64,000 nt of DNA from an uncultured Acidobacteriaceae bacterium. Lineage in GTDB: Bacteria > Acidobacteriota > Terriglobia > Terriglobales > Acidobacteriaceae. Made by a program: the position numbers and the translations under genes. The notes under the pieces are model-generated. The model saw nothing but the letters and a program-made list of their open reading frames with translations. It was not told the origin of the DNA and ran no database searches. The stretch spans positions 1 to 64,000 of the forward strand of contig CAIWFH010000008.1 of NCBI GenBank assembly GCA_903911925.1, given 5' to 3'. The stretch's first letter is position 1, and the number at the start of each line of letters is the position of its first letter. Shown one piece after another: positions 47,201 through 57,651 of this stretch.

Positions 47201-47416
47201 CTTGATCGGTTCTGTCTTACTGTTGATGGCTTGCCTCCTGGGCGCCGGCTTTCGCTCCGGTGATCGAAACGGCGCGAGCTAAGAAAACCGGGGCGGTCGC
47301 GCGCCGGCTGCCGGTGCCGCAGCTTTCACCGGGGAATCCATCGGCTCCAAGCTTCGGCACAGCGGCTCGTTGCAATACGGGCTGTTCTAAAACGATCATG
47401 ATTCCTTCCAGCAATT

Positions 47417-49429
47417 CTACGGCGCATGCGTCACGACGCCCAATTTCGCGTCGTCGATGGAAACTCCTGTCCGCTCCAGCGTTTCGCCCACGGCGCGGTC
47501 AATATCTACCTTGGCCTTCTCGTACGCTGTTTGAGCGGCGTCCAAAGCGGCCTCGGCCACTGAGAATGCATTCTCCGCGCTCAGCGTATCGGCGCTCGAT
47601 TTTGCACCAAGCAACTGTTCCTGCTTGGTGATTTCGAATGTCTTCTGCGCCAGATCGCGCGCCTTCTGGGCTGCTTTAACGTTGGCCTGCCTCTGTTCAA
47701 GAGCAAACTTCGAGTTGCGAACGTCGAAGAGAATGGTTTTCTGCTGCTGCTCAGAAGATATCTGGCTCTGGCGGTATTGCAAGACCGCACGGAATTGGTC
47801 GGCCTTGGCCTGGCGATTGCGCAGAGGGATGGAAAGCGTCATCCCAACCTGGTATTCCGGGGATGAGTAGTTGAACGTGTTCGCGAACATGCTGGGGAAG
47901 CCGGTGGGCAAATCGGTAGAGCATTGATCCCCGGGGAGATCGCAGTAGGGGTTCTTGGGTCCGGCAGTTCCTGCGCCGGCATAGAGACCATACAGGTCGA
48001 GTCTCGGCAGAAGTTCGCTATTGATGTCCTTTAGAGCTTGCTTTTGCACTTCCGCCTGCATCTTGTAGATGGCAACCTCGGGCCGCATCTTCTCGGCCTC
48101 CGCAATCAGGTCACCGATGGCTTTGTCAGCGTTGGGGTCTGGCTCTCCCAGTAGGTCGAGCGGAATCACTGGCATCTCGTCAATCGTGGGATCGTCGACC
48201 TTGGTAAGCGCGTTCTTCATCAGCAGTTCATTCAGTCGAAGGCTGGCACGCGCCACCGTGAGATTGCCTTCGGCGGTAGCCACGGCAGATTGATCCGTCA
48301 TAACCTGTAGCGCAGGAATGGCCTGGAGTTCAAGCTGCTTCTGATCGTCAGAGAGATTCTTGTTGGTGAAGCCGAGAGAGCGCTCACTGATTTGCTCGGC
48401 CTGGTACGCATTCACCAGGTCCCAATAGATGTTCGCCACCTGCGTCACGGTGGCGATGACCTGGGCTTTGAATGCGAGGTCGGTGATCTGGGAGTTGCGC
48501 TTCGCAATGCGAATGTAGCGCTCGTTGGTGGCAACCCCAAAGCCGGCCAGAATAGGCTGCTGGACTATCGCCTGAAATTGAGAATAGAGCTCCGGATTGA
48601 TGCCGTTGTAAGGAGTGTTGCTTGCGACACGCTGGCCGAGATAGTTGATCTGGACGCCCGTGCCGATGGGGAACGACTGGGTGTAGCTCGAAAGCACCTC
48701 AATCGTATTGGTCTTCAGAACCGGCACGCCTGTCTGGAACTGGTTGGGCTCCTGGATGACGGTGTGATCGACGTAGCCTTTGAAGGTGAGAAAGGGATCG
48801 AATGACGAGACGGCGGTACCGGCGCCGAGGGTCGAGGTGACGATGCCGCCGTTACCGGCGGAGTATCCAGCACTGGACGAGCCACCTCCGCCGCCGGAAG
48901 AGGCGAAGCCGCCCTGGGTGGATTGAACGACAGCGGTATTGACGCCGTTGGCCGGGCTGCCCGCCTTGGTGCGCAGAATGTCCGTTTGAGCGATGGGGAA
49001 GTTATAGCGGAAGTAGGCCAGATCGAGGTTGTTCTCAATGGCAACTGCGATCGCGTCATGCAGTGAAAGGTAGATCTTTCCGTCGCGGATTAGGTTCTGC
49101 AGGCGCGGTGAGTTGTTGAGGTTCAGCTCCGGCGCGGTACTGGGTCTATAGGGCGCAAACGGTTTGCGCGAGCGGGGCATGGGCACTTCAAACGATTGTG
49201 GCAAAGCAAACGACTGCTGCTGGACCTGTTTCATCTCTTGAGCCAACGAAGCAGGCGCTGCGGCGGTGTTCTGCGTTGCGGGCGAAGGGCTATCCGGCAC
49301 TGATTGCGGGGGCGGGGCCGTCTGCTGTGCAGCCGCCGGAACCGTAACCAACGCAAGGTTTACCTGCATCAACAGAATGGCCACTGCGGCCTGAATCAAC
49401 CTGATCGAACTTGTCTTGAATGGATTCAC
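47417..49429 (-). CDS. TolC-family outer membrane efflux protein
   Basis: Coiled-coil OEP sequence with signal (VNPFKTSSIRLIQAAVAILLMQVNLALVTVPAAAQ); GTG 49429 overlaps the ATPase stop (GTGA), so the ORF-track start 49579 is too long. Confidence 0.87.
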   Translation of the reverse strand: MNPFKTSSIRLIQAAVAILLMQVNLALVTVPAAAQQTAPPPQSVPDSPSPATQNTAAAPASLAQEMKQVQQQSFALPQSFEVPMPRSRKPFAPYRPSTAPELNLNNSPRLQNLIRDGKIYLSLHDAIAVAIENNLDLAYFRYNFPIAQTDILRTKAGSPANGVNTAVVQSTQGGFASSGGGGGSSSAGYSAGNGGIVTSTLGAGTAVSSFDPFLTFKGYVDHTVIQEPNQFQTGVPVLKTNTIEVLSSYTQSFPIGTGVQINYLGQRVASNTPYNGINPELYSQFQAIVQQPILAGFGVATNERYIRIAKRNSQITDLAFKAQVIATVTQVANIYWDLVNAYQAEQISERSLGFTNKNLSDDQKQLELQAIPALQVMTDQSAVATAEGNLTVARASLRLNELLMKNALTKVDDPTIDEMPVIPLDLLGEPDPNADKAIGDLIAEAEKMRPEVAIYKMQAEVQKQALKDINSELLPRLDLYGLYAGAGTAGPKNPYCDLPGDQCSTDLPTGFPSMFANTFNYSSPEYQVGMTLSIPLRNRQAKADQFRAVLQYRQSQISSEQQQKTILFDVRNSKFALEQRQANVKAAQKARDLAQKTFEITKQEQLLGAKSSADTLSAENAFSVAEAALDAAQTAYEKAKVDIDRAVGETLERTGVSIDDAKLGVVTHAP

Positions 49430-50130
49430 TTGGAGCCAACCTCCGTTGCATTTGCCGGTAGTAATTCGTCCCTTGTCATCCATCCATCGCGCAGTTCGAG
49501 AATGCGCTTGCCGTAGCGGGCGTTCTCCTCGGAGTGCGTTACCTGGACGATCGTCGTTCCCTGGCGGTTGAGTTCGCAAAAGAGATCCATGATTTCGCGT
49601 GCCTGGGTTGAGTGCAGGTTGCCGGTTGGCTCATCGGCCAACAACAATGATGGCGCATGCACCACAGCCCGCGCGATACCAACAAGTTGCTGCTGTCCGC
49701 CCGATAGCTGCGAAGGAAACAGGTCCTTCTTGGCCACAATCTGAAAGCGGTCCAGAATGTCGGCAACCATGCCCTGCCGTTCCTTGGCAGGGAGGTTCTT
49801 GTATGAGAGAGGCAAGTCGATATTTTCGGCAACGGTTAGATCGTCGAGCAGGTGATAGCTCTGGAAGACCATGCCGATGCGCTCGCGCGCCAAATCGCCG
49901 CGCTGCTTGCGGTTCAGCTTCTGCACCGGCGTTTCTCCAAACCAGTACTCGCCTTCCCACCCGTCGTCCAGCAGCGCAAGGACGTTCAGCAGAGAAGATT
50001 TCCCCGCACCGGAAGGTCCCATCACGGTGACAAACTCGCCTTCTTGAATGGTGAGCTTTATCTTGCGCAGCACCCACGTTTCACTGTGGCCTGCCTTGTA
50101 GCTTCGTTCAACGTTTTTCAATTCGATCAT
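49426..50130 (-). CDS. ABC transporter ATPase (MacB/LolD-like)
   Basis: GPSGAGKSS Walker A, LSGGQQQLVGIARA signature, LLLADEPTGNL Walker B, VTHSEE H-loop. Confidence 0.96.
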   Translation of the reverse strand: MIELKNVERSYKAGHSETWVLRKIKLTIQEGEFVTVMGPSGAGKSSLLNVLALLDDGWEGEYWFGETPVQKLNRKQRGDLARERIGMVFQSYHLLDDLTVAENIDLPLSYKNLPAKERQGMVADILDRFQIVAKKDLFPSQLSGGQQQLVGIARAVVHAPSLLLADEPTGNLHSTQAREIMDLFCELNRQGTTIVQVTHSEENARYGKRILELRDGWMTRDELLPANATEVGSK

Positions 50131-50139
50131 GATGTTGTA

Positions 50140-52617
50140 TTACTCCGATCTCAATGCGAGGATGGGGTCAATCGACGCGGCACGGCGCGCCGGCAGCCAG
50201 GCCGCCAAAAGCGAGGCAGTGGTTAACACGATCAGCACAGCAGCAAAAGTAAAAGCGTCGTGCGACTGAACGCCGAAGATATATGTGCTGGCAAACTTGA
50301 CGGCAAACCATGAGAGGACGCCGCCGAGAGTCAGCCCGATCGCAACCAGCGCGATGGCGCGGCGCAATACCAGGGAGAGAATGTTGCCCTCGGGCGCTCC
50401 CAGCGCGATGCGCAAGCCGATCTCGCGCGTGCGTTGGGCAACTGCAAACGCCAGCAGGCCGTAAAGGCCAACTGAGGCGATGAGCAGGGCTAGAGCGGCA
50501 AAGCTTTCGAGCAGCCGCGCAATCAGCGTCTGGCTGCCGAATGAGTCTTCCACGGCTTCGTGAATCGTCTTCACATTGGTCGTGGTAGCGTCGGGAGCCA
50601 CCTCGTGCAGCACCTTGTCAAACTGCGCGCGCAAGGAATCTGCGGGAACCGCGGCTCGAATGGCCACCTGGATAAAGGCCATGGCAATACCGTAAAGCGG
50701 AGTCCCGGGTTCAGTCTGCGCCAGGCAAAAATACATCTCCGGTTTAGTTTCGTCGGTAACCTTGGCTTGCTTCACGTCGCCGATGACGCCAACTATGCGC
50801 ATCGAATCGAATCGGCCTTTGCCCATGCCGAAGGTGTGGCCGATGGGGTCCTGGCCGGGCAGATATTTGTTGACGAATGCCTGGTTGACCACCACTACGG
50901 GCGGCGAAGTGGAGGAGTCATCTTCTGTAAAAAAACGGCCGCGAAGCATGGGAATTCCCATGGCATCCACAAGGCCGGCTGAAGCAAGACGCCCTGAAAA
51001 GGTTGGAACCTGCGACCTCGGAGCCTCTTTGTGGTCGAGGTTCCCCATGATCATCACTTCGAACTCCAGACGCATGGGCAGCACTGAACTCAGAGCGGCC
51101 ACTTTAACTCCCGGAATCGCGCGCAAGCGCTCGAGCAGAGGCAGATAGGAAGTACGCACGATGTTGGTTTGCTGTCCAGGCGTGCCTGCCTGCTCTTCAA
51201 GTTGATGGGAGCCGGAGTTGAGAATGATGCCGCCGGTTAAAACATTCTGCTGAGAGAAACCAAGCGGAACCTGCCGCAATGCGTGAATGGTGCGGAGAAA
51301 CAAACCGGCGCCTACAAGAAAGACCAGTGTGAGCGCAAGCTGCGCCACAACCAGCATCTCGCGAGTTCGGCTCTGGCTCGCTGAGGCGGTGGTGGTTACT
51401 CCCTGCAGGCTTCCTTGAACATTGGGCCGCATCGCGCGCATCGCGGGGTAGACTCCCGTAACCGCAGCGCTGATGAGTGTAAGAAGCGATAGCCCTGCCA
51501 CCACTCGCCAGTCAAGATGGATCGCATTGGTGACCGGCAAACTGTGCTTGATCTGACTCCACAAAAGCTTGATCGCGGTTTGACCGAGAAGAAGCCCGAC
51601 TGCCGCGCCGATGGCGCTTAACAGCAGGCTCTCTACCAAAGTCTGCTGCAGCAGGCGGCCGCGGCTTGCGCCGAGAGCCGCGCGGACTGCCTGCTCGCGC
51701 GAGCGCGCCAGCGCGCGTGCCAGCATGAGGCTGGTCACGTTGAGGCATGCCAGCGCCCAGATGCCGAAGACCACGGCATAGAGCAGTAGCAGTGGCTTGC
51801 GGACCTCGTTGTTCAGCGACTCCTGGTAGCCGGTGACTTTGATGCTGGTCGGCATGTCGTCGCCGTCGGTTACCTCTTTGGCAATAACAGCCTGCGCCCG
51901 GCTCATGGCGGCGGAGAGTTGCGTTGCAGACATGCCTTCCGGCAGCCGGGCCATGAATTGGAAGACAATCATTTGGGAACTGCCGCTCATCGCTGTGCGG
52001 CTGGCCGCAGTGAGCGGAGCAGGCGACCAGATCTGCATTGCATCGCCGAAAGGAAAAGAAAAAGCGCGCGGCATCACGCCGAGAATAGTGTAGACCTGTT
52101 CCTGAATGGTAACGGTCTTGCCCACGATCTGCGGGTCTCCGTTGTAAAGCTTGCGCCACGCATCCTCGCCCAGCAAGACCACGCGATTGCGTCCCGGCTC
52201 ATTTTCTTCGTCGCGGAAATCGCGTCCCAGGATCGGAGCGGTGCCCAACATCCTGAAGAGGCCCGCTTCCACTTCCACTTTCTTCACCTGGACACGCCCG
52301 CCGGGACCCACGATACTCGCCATCGAATCGCCAAATGCGGCGCCGATTTGCAATCTGGAACCAATGGCATCGCGCAACTGACGCATGTTCGAGTAGCTCA
52401 TGCCGTAGTACGGACGTCCGCCGGAAAACTCGATGGTCACAACGCGGTCAGGCTGCGCATAGGGCAGCGGACGCAACAGAATCCCATTAAGCACCGTAAA
52501 CACGGCGATGTTTGCGCCAATACCCAACGCCAGCACGGTCACTGCCGTAAGCGCGAAGCCCGGCGCACGCCGCAGTTGCCGCAGTGCATAGCGCAAATCC
52601 TGCAAGATCGATCGCAT
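50140..52617 (-). CDS. ADOP-type ABC permease (array member)
   Basis: MRSILQDLRYALRQLRRAPGFALTAVTVLALGIGANIAVF...[18 protein letters not shown]. Confidence 0.95.
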   Translation of the reverse strand: MRSILQDLRYALRQLRRAPGFALTAVTVLALGIGANIAVFTVLNGILLRPLPYAQPDRVVTIEFSGGRPYYGMSYSNMRQLRDAIGSRLQIGAAFGDSMASIVGPGGRVQVKKVEVEAGLFRMLGTAPILGRDFRDEENEPGRNRVVLLGEDAWRKLYNGDPQIVGKTVTIQEQVYTILGVMPRAFSFPFGDAMQIWSPAPLTAASRTAMSGSSQMIVFQFMARLPEGMSATQLSAAMSRAQAVIAKEVTDGDDMPTSIKVTGYQESLNNEVRKPLLLLYAVVFGIWALACLNVTSLMLARALARSREQAVRAALGASRGRLLQQTLVESLLLSAIGAAVGLLLGQTAIKLLWSQIKHSLPVTNAIHLDWRVVAGLSLLTLISAAVTGVYPAMRAMRPNVQGSLQGVTTTASASQSRTREMLVVAQLALTLVFLVGAGLFLRTIHALRQVPLGFSQQNVLTGGIILNSGSHQLEEQAGTPGQQTNIVRTSYLPLLERLRAIPGVKVAALSSVLPMRLEFEVMIMGNLDHKEAPRSQVPTFSGRLASAGLVDAMGIPMLRGRFFTEDDSSTSPPVVVVNQAFVNKYLPGQDPIGHTFGMGKGRFDSMRIVGVIGDVKQAKVTDETKPEMYFCLAQTEPGTPLYGIAMAFIQVAIRAAVPADSLRAQFDKVLHEVAPDATTTNVKTIHEAVEDSFGSQTLIARLLESFAALALLIASVGLYGLLAFAVAQRTREIGLRIALGAPEGNILSLVLRRAIALVAIGLTLGGVLSWFAVKFASTYIFGVQSHDAFTFAAVLIVLTTASLLAAWLPARRAASIDPILALRSE

Positions 52618-52643
52618 GGCCGAGATCCTTCCTTTCCGTGCTC

Positions 52644-55097
52644 CTACTCCGAGCGGAGTGCCTGCATAGGTTCAATTGAAGCGGCCCGCCGCGCGGGCAG
52701 CCATGCGGCGCCGAACACCGCCAGGGCCAGAATGCTCAACGCGCCGGCAATCGAAAGCGCATCGAGCGGTTGAACGCCAAAGAGCAGTGAAGCTTCGAGT
52801 TTCGTGGCGCCCAACGACATCAGGAGTCCGATCTCCAGACCTGCGGCCGCCATGCCTGTGGTATCGCGCAAAACCAGCATGGCCGTAGCCCGGCGCGTCG
52901 CGCCCAACGCCATGCGGATTCCGATCTCGCGCCGCCGCTGCGCTACGCGGAAGGCGAGGAAGCCGTACAGGCCCACCACGGTAAGGGCGAGTCCGATGAA
53001 TCCAAGAGCGCTCGCCAGCTCGGCCATCATCTGGAAGTCTCCCGCCGAGTAGCGGATCAGTTCCGGCAATGACGTGACCATCATCGGATCCAAAAGCGGG
53101 TCGGCGCGAATAAGAACCTGCCGCACTGGCTGGGCCAGGGTCATCGCGTTGGGTCCGGTCGCCAAAGCGAATGTGATCTCCCCCATATTGGAGAGGCGGG
53201 AGAGATATACATTGAAGGGAACATAAATATACGGCTCGGCCATCTCGCCGATCCGGTTGATCGGTGCATCTTCGGCAATGCCTACCACCAGCGCGTCGAT
53301 CTTGGCCCCTGAAAGTCGCACCACTTGCCCAAGCGCCTCCTGGCCCGGCCAATATTTATCCGCCATTGCCTTGCTGATGACCACTATCGGAGGTCCGCCC
53401 ACGTCATCGGATGCGCTGATGCCGCGGCCTCGCACCACCCGCGTGCCGACTACATTCATGAATCCAGGGCTCACGGCGTTGAACTTGATCGAGACCGGTT
53501 CGCGCAACTCCGGGTGGTTGGGCAAAAGCACGTTCATCGCAATGCCTCCCTCAGAGAGGCTGAGCGGAGCCCTAATCGCATAGGCCACTTGCTCCACGCC
53601 GGGCACCGCTTTCATGCGCTCCACTACCGCGTCGCGCATCGCCGGGTCCGGTTCCTGTGTCCACGCCAGCAATACCTGGTTGCGCGTCAATCCGATGGGC
53701 CGTGTGCGTGCGTTCAAAAAGCTGCGCACCAGCGCGCCGGTAGAAACAAGCAGCGCAAAAGAGACGGCGATCTGGAACCAGATTGCGCCACGGCGCAAGG
53801 CTGGGGCACGGCTCGCCGTGCGTGTGGCCGCGCCCGCCTGCAGCACTGGAAGAATCTCGGTGCGCGCCACCTGTCCGATTGGAACCATAGCCAGCAGCGC
53901 CAGAGTAACCAGTGCCAGCAGCGACGCAAATACAAAAACGCGCCCGTCGATTGCAAAATTGGTGTCGGCTGATCCAAGCTGGACGAGCATCGCGGGTTGT
54001 AGAACCAGCAGGCGCGGCAGCAGTCCGGCAATTCCCGCGGCCAGCCCAAGACCTGCGGCGAGCCCTAGAACGCCAAGCAGCAGATTCTCTACCAGCAGTT
54101 GCCGCGCAACCGCCCACCTCCCCGCGCCCAGTGACATGCGCAAGGCAACTTCGGGAGCGCGGGCAAGGCCGCGCGCCAGCAGCAGGTGAGCCACGTTTAC
54201 CGTGGCCAGCAGCACCACGCAACCCACGATGGCAAACAGCACCAGTCCGCTGGTTCCAGCCTGGCTCATACGATAATTGAAATCGCTCTCGGCCCGCGCG
54301 AGGCGGCCGCGATTGTTGGCAGGGTCCGTCGTAGCCCAGGACCTCGCAATCGCGTCGACCTGCTGGTGGGCCTGGACTACCGTACCCCCCTGTGCAAGAC
54401 GGGCCAACAAATTGAACCAGCGGAATTGGGGCGCCGTCAGTTCCTCGGGACCGTTAAGAGCAGCCCAGGTTTCTGCCGGCATCCACAAATCGCGGTCTTC
54501 GCCATTGTCTATCTCACGGAACTCTGGCGGCAGAACCCCCCACACATCGACGCTGTTGCGCTTGTCCTTGCCGCGCAAAAGCACGATCTGCCGGCCAACG
54601 ATTCCGGGATCGCCCGCAAATTCGCGCCGCCAAAAACTGTACCCCAGCAACACACCGGGATGCGTGCGCAGTCGCTCTCCATCGCCGGCAGCGAAACTGC
54701 GGCCCAGCATCGGACGCACGCCCAACGAATCGAAAAAATCCACGGAGACGACATTGGTCAGCAATAGCGCCGAAGTGCCATCCGTGCGCGGCATCAAGCT
54801 GCCGCGCCGGCCAATGGCCACCACGCTCTTCAACGCCTTGGCTCGTTGTGCGAGAGCCTGGTACTCAATGTAGGAGAACGGACCCTCGGTATCCTGTGTC
54901 GTGGTGGAAAAGACCCGCACCAACTGGCCCGGCTCTGGAACGCGCAAGGGATGCAGCCAGTGCGCGTCCATCAGGCAGAAAATGGCCGAACTCGCTCCCA
55001 GGCCCAGCGCGAGCGTGAGTACCGCCGTCACCGCGAATCCCGGCGCCCTGCGCAACTGGCGCACTGCGTAGCGCAAATCCTGCAAGATCGATCGCAT
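52644..55097 (-). CDS. ADOP-type ABC permease (array member)
   Basis: [40 protein letters not shown]...[18 protein letters not shown]. Confidence 0.95.
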   Translation of the reverse strand: MRSILQDLRYAVRQLRRAPGFAVTAVLTLALGLGASSAIFCLMDAHWLHPLRVPEPGQLVRVFSTTTQDTEGPFSYIEYQALAQRAKALKSVVAIGRRGSLMPRTDGTSALLLTNVVSVDFFDSLGVRPMLGRSFAAGDGERLRTHPGVLLGYSFWRREFAGDPGIVGRQIVLLRGKDKRNSVDVWGVLPPEFREIDNGEDRDLWMPAETWAALNGPEELTAPQFRWFNLLARLAQGGTVVQAHQQVDAIARSWATTDPANNRGRLARAESDFNYRMSQAGTSGLVLFAIVGCVVLLATVNVAHLLLARGLARAPEVALRMSLGAGRWAVARQLLVENLLLGVLGLAAGLGLAAGIAGLLPRLLVLQPAMLVQLGSADTNFAIDGRVFVFASLLALVTLALLAMVPIGQVARTEILPVLQAGAATRTASRAPALRRGAIWFQIAVSFALLVSTGALVRSFLNARTRPIGLTRNQVLLAWTQEPDPAMRDAVVERMKAVPGVEQVAYAIRAPLSLSEGGIAMNVLLPNHPELREPVSIKFNAVSPGFMNVVGTRVVRGRGISASDDVGGPPIVVISKAMADKYWPGQEALGQVVRLSGAKIDALVVGIAEDAPINRIGEMAEPYIYVPFNVYLSRLSNMGEITFALATGPNAMTLAQPVRQVLIRADPLLDPMMVTSLPELIRYSAGDFQMMAELASALGFIGLALTVVGLYGFLAFRVAQRRREIGIRMALGATRRATAMLVLRDTTGMAAAGLEIGLLMSLGATKLEASLLFGVQPLDALSIAGALSILALAVFGAAWLPARRAASIEPMQALRSE

Positions 55098-55116
55098 TGC
55101 CGGTTCCCTTTCTCTC

Positions 55117-57639
55117 CTACTCGGTGCGAAGCGCTGTCATGGGTTCGATGGATGCGGCGCGCCGCGCAGGCAAAGCCGCCGCCAGGGTTACCATCACCGC
55201 CGTAAGAATCACGGCAGCCACAAGCGTAATTGGGTCGAAGGTGGTGACGCCGTAAAGTTGGCTGCGGAAAAGCCGCGCAAGCGCAACAATGGACGGCAGT
55301 GCGACGAGAGTGGCAATGCTGGCGATGAGGGCCATCTCGCGCACCACGAGAACAACCACGCCGGAGCGTTGCGCCCCAAGAGCGAGCCGCACGCCGATTT
55401 CGCGCGTGCGCTGCTCGGTAGAGTAAGCAAGTACGCCGTAGAGACCCACTGCTGCCAGCACCATTGCCAGCAATGAAAAGCCTATGGCAAGTATGGCCAG
55501 CGCGCGCTCGTCGGCGGCGCTGCGGTCCACTTGCGCTTCCATGGTGCGCAGGCCGTCGACGACCAGCGTTGGATCAAGCTGATGGATCGTCTGACGAATT
55601 GCGGATTCGACCGTCTCCGGCGGCAACACGGTGCGCACATACACCGCCGCGCCGCCCGGATGCTCCTGCTGCAGATACGGACGGTAGATTGCCGGACCCA
55701 TGTCCGTGCGCAAGTCTGCGTGTTTCGTGTCTCCTACGACGCCGACAATGGTTGTGTCGGTCTTGGTTCCGTCGCCGCCGCCTTCGCCAACTACACGGCC
55801 AAGTGCGTTTTGCGCCGACCCATAAAATTTCCTGGCCACGGTCAAGTTCACCACTGCCACTTTGGGCGCGTCCTTTGCGTCAGCGAGTGTGAATTCCCTT
55901 CCTGCCAAAAGTGGCTGATGCAGCGTAGCGAAGTAGCCGGCTGTAATCCACGGCTCCTCGAAGCTCATCCTTTCGTCTTCTCCCGGTTTGTAGCCCTGGA
56001 TGGTGAAGCTGGAAGTCTCGGTGTCTCCTGCAATTTCAGGATCGTTTGTTGCGGAGGCGCTGGCAACGCCGGGGATGCGGCGCAGCGCATCAAGCGAACT
56101 GGTGATGATCTGCGATGAGCGCTCTTCACCGTAACCGGCGATGGTGGGATTGAGAGTAAAGGTCGCCAGGTTTCCGGTCTCAAAACCAACGGATTGGTGG
56201 CGAAGATTCTCGAGCGTGCGCACGAACAACCCCGCTCCTCCTAGAAGCAGAACACTGAGCGCGATTTGCGCGCCCACCGCAACTTTGCGGAAGCGCTGCG
56301 AGCCTTTGGTTGCCGTGCCTGAGTTTTGCCTCAGAGCATTTGCCAGGTCGGGTCGCAGGAAATGAAGCACCGGGGCAAAGCTGAAAAGCAAGCTCGCCAG
56401 CACTGAAATAACCAGCGTAAACAGCAGCACGCGCGCGTCAATTGTTGTGGAGTACGGTTCGCTGCCCGGGTCGGCGTTGGTCATCAGGCGCACCAGGGTC
56501 TTGGCCACAACCGGCGCAAGAGCAATGCCTGCGGCGGCGCCGGCCAAACCAAGCAGGCCGCCTTCAACCAGCAACTGCGAAATCACCCGGCCGCGTTTTG
56601 CGCCAAGAGCGTAGCGCATTGACATTTCGCGCGCGCGCCCCGCGGCGCGAAGCAGCAGCAGCGTGGCCACGTTGATGGCGCACATGGCCACCAGCAGGCC
56701 AGCCATGCTCATCAAAATGAACAGCGGTGTCTTCAGGTCGGCGCGGCCGGGTGAGAAACCGGTAGAGTCGTCCTTGACCTGCAGGCGCGTGTCGTCCAGA
56801 AAGTGTTTTGTGAAGCGCTCGGAGTGCGTCTTGTATAGCGTCAATTCATAAGCGCGCAGCGAGTGCCACAGCGGACCGAGACTCGCCTCGGCTTGAGACG
56901 CACTAACACCCGGCTTGAGCCGCGCAACCAGCGTGAGCCAGATGGATTGATGGTTGTTCAGGTCGTCGCGGGGCTTCATCCAAGGCATCACGATATCCAC
57001 CATGCTGATGGGCAGAAATACTCCGGGCTTGTAACCGCCGATAGCCGAACTGAAATTCGCCGGGGCCACGCCAAGAATGGTAAATGGATGGCCGTTGATG
57101 AGAACCACTTGCCCCACCACGTCGCGCGATGCGGCGAAGCGCGTTCGCCAGTAGTCGTAGCTGAGTACAACAACTGAATTTGAATTCCTGGCTGTGTCGT
57201 CCTGCTGCGTTAGCAGGCGGCCTACCGCCGGCTTCAGTCCCAGCAGCTGAAAGTAGTTGCCGGTAACGATTTCGGCGTCCTTGTTTTCGGCTTGGTTGCG
57301 CCAGGAAACGCCGACGCTGGCGCGGTCCGCGGCGATAATGCCCCAGAAAGCCTGGCTCTGGTCGCGCAGATCTTTGTACATGGGATAGGAAAAGTAATTG
57401 TTCGTGTCGCCGCCAAAGCTGCTCGCCGACCCGGAAAATCCGCCCGTCCACACAAAGCGCACAAGCTCCTTTGGCCGGTCAACCGGCAGCATGCGCAAAA
57501 GCACCTGGTCAAATAGGGCAAAGACCGCCGCGTTTGCGCCAATGCCCAGGGCCAGCGTCACAATCACGGTAACCGTAAAGGCCGGCGACTTGCGCAACTG
57601 GCGCAACGCGTAGCGTACGTCCTGTAGCAGCGTGTTCAT
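55117..57639 (-). CDS. ADOP-type ABC permease (array member)
   Basis: [40 protein letters not shown]...[18 protein letters not shown]. Confidence 0.95.
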   Translation of the reverse strand: MNTLLQDVRYALRQLRKSPAFTVTVIVTLALGIGANAAVFALFDQVLLRMLPVDRPKELVRFVWTGGFSGSASSFGGDTNNYFSYPMYKDLRDQSQAFWGIIAADRASVGVSWRNQAENKDAEIVTGNYFQLLGLKPAVGRLLTQQDDTARNSNSVVVLSYDYWRTRFAASRDVVGQVVLINGHPFTILGVAPANFSSAIGGYKPGVFLPISMVDIVMPWMKPRDDLNNHQSIWLTLVARLKPGVSASQAEASLGPLWHSLRAYELTLYKTHSERFTKHFLDDTRLQVKDDSTGFSPGRADLKTPLFILMSMAGLLVAMCAINVATLLLLRAAGRAREMSMRYALGAKRGRVISQLLVEGGLLGLAGAAAGIALAPVVAKTLVRLMTNADPGSEPYSTTIDARVLLFTLVISVLASLLFSFAPVLHFLRPDLANALRQNSGTATKGSQRFRKVAVGAQIALSVLLLGGAGLFVRTLENLRHQSVGFETGNLATFTLNPTIAGYGEERSSQIITSSLDALRRIPGVASASATNDPEIAGDTETSSFTIQGYKPGEDERMSFEEPWITAGYFATLHQPLLAGREFTLADAKDAPKVAVVNLTVARKFYGSAQNALGRVVGEGGGDGTKTDTTIVGVVGDTKHADLRTDMGPAIYRPYLQQEHPGGAAVYVRTVLPPETVESAIRQTIHQLDPTLVVDGLRTMEAQVDRSAADERALAILAIGFSLLAMVLAAVGLYGVLAYSTEQRTREIGVRLALGAQRSGVVVLVVREMALIASIATLVALPSIVALARLFRSQLYGVTTFDPITLVAAVILTAVMVTLAAALPARRAASIEPMTALRTE

Positions 57640-57651
57640 CCTTGAATCCCC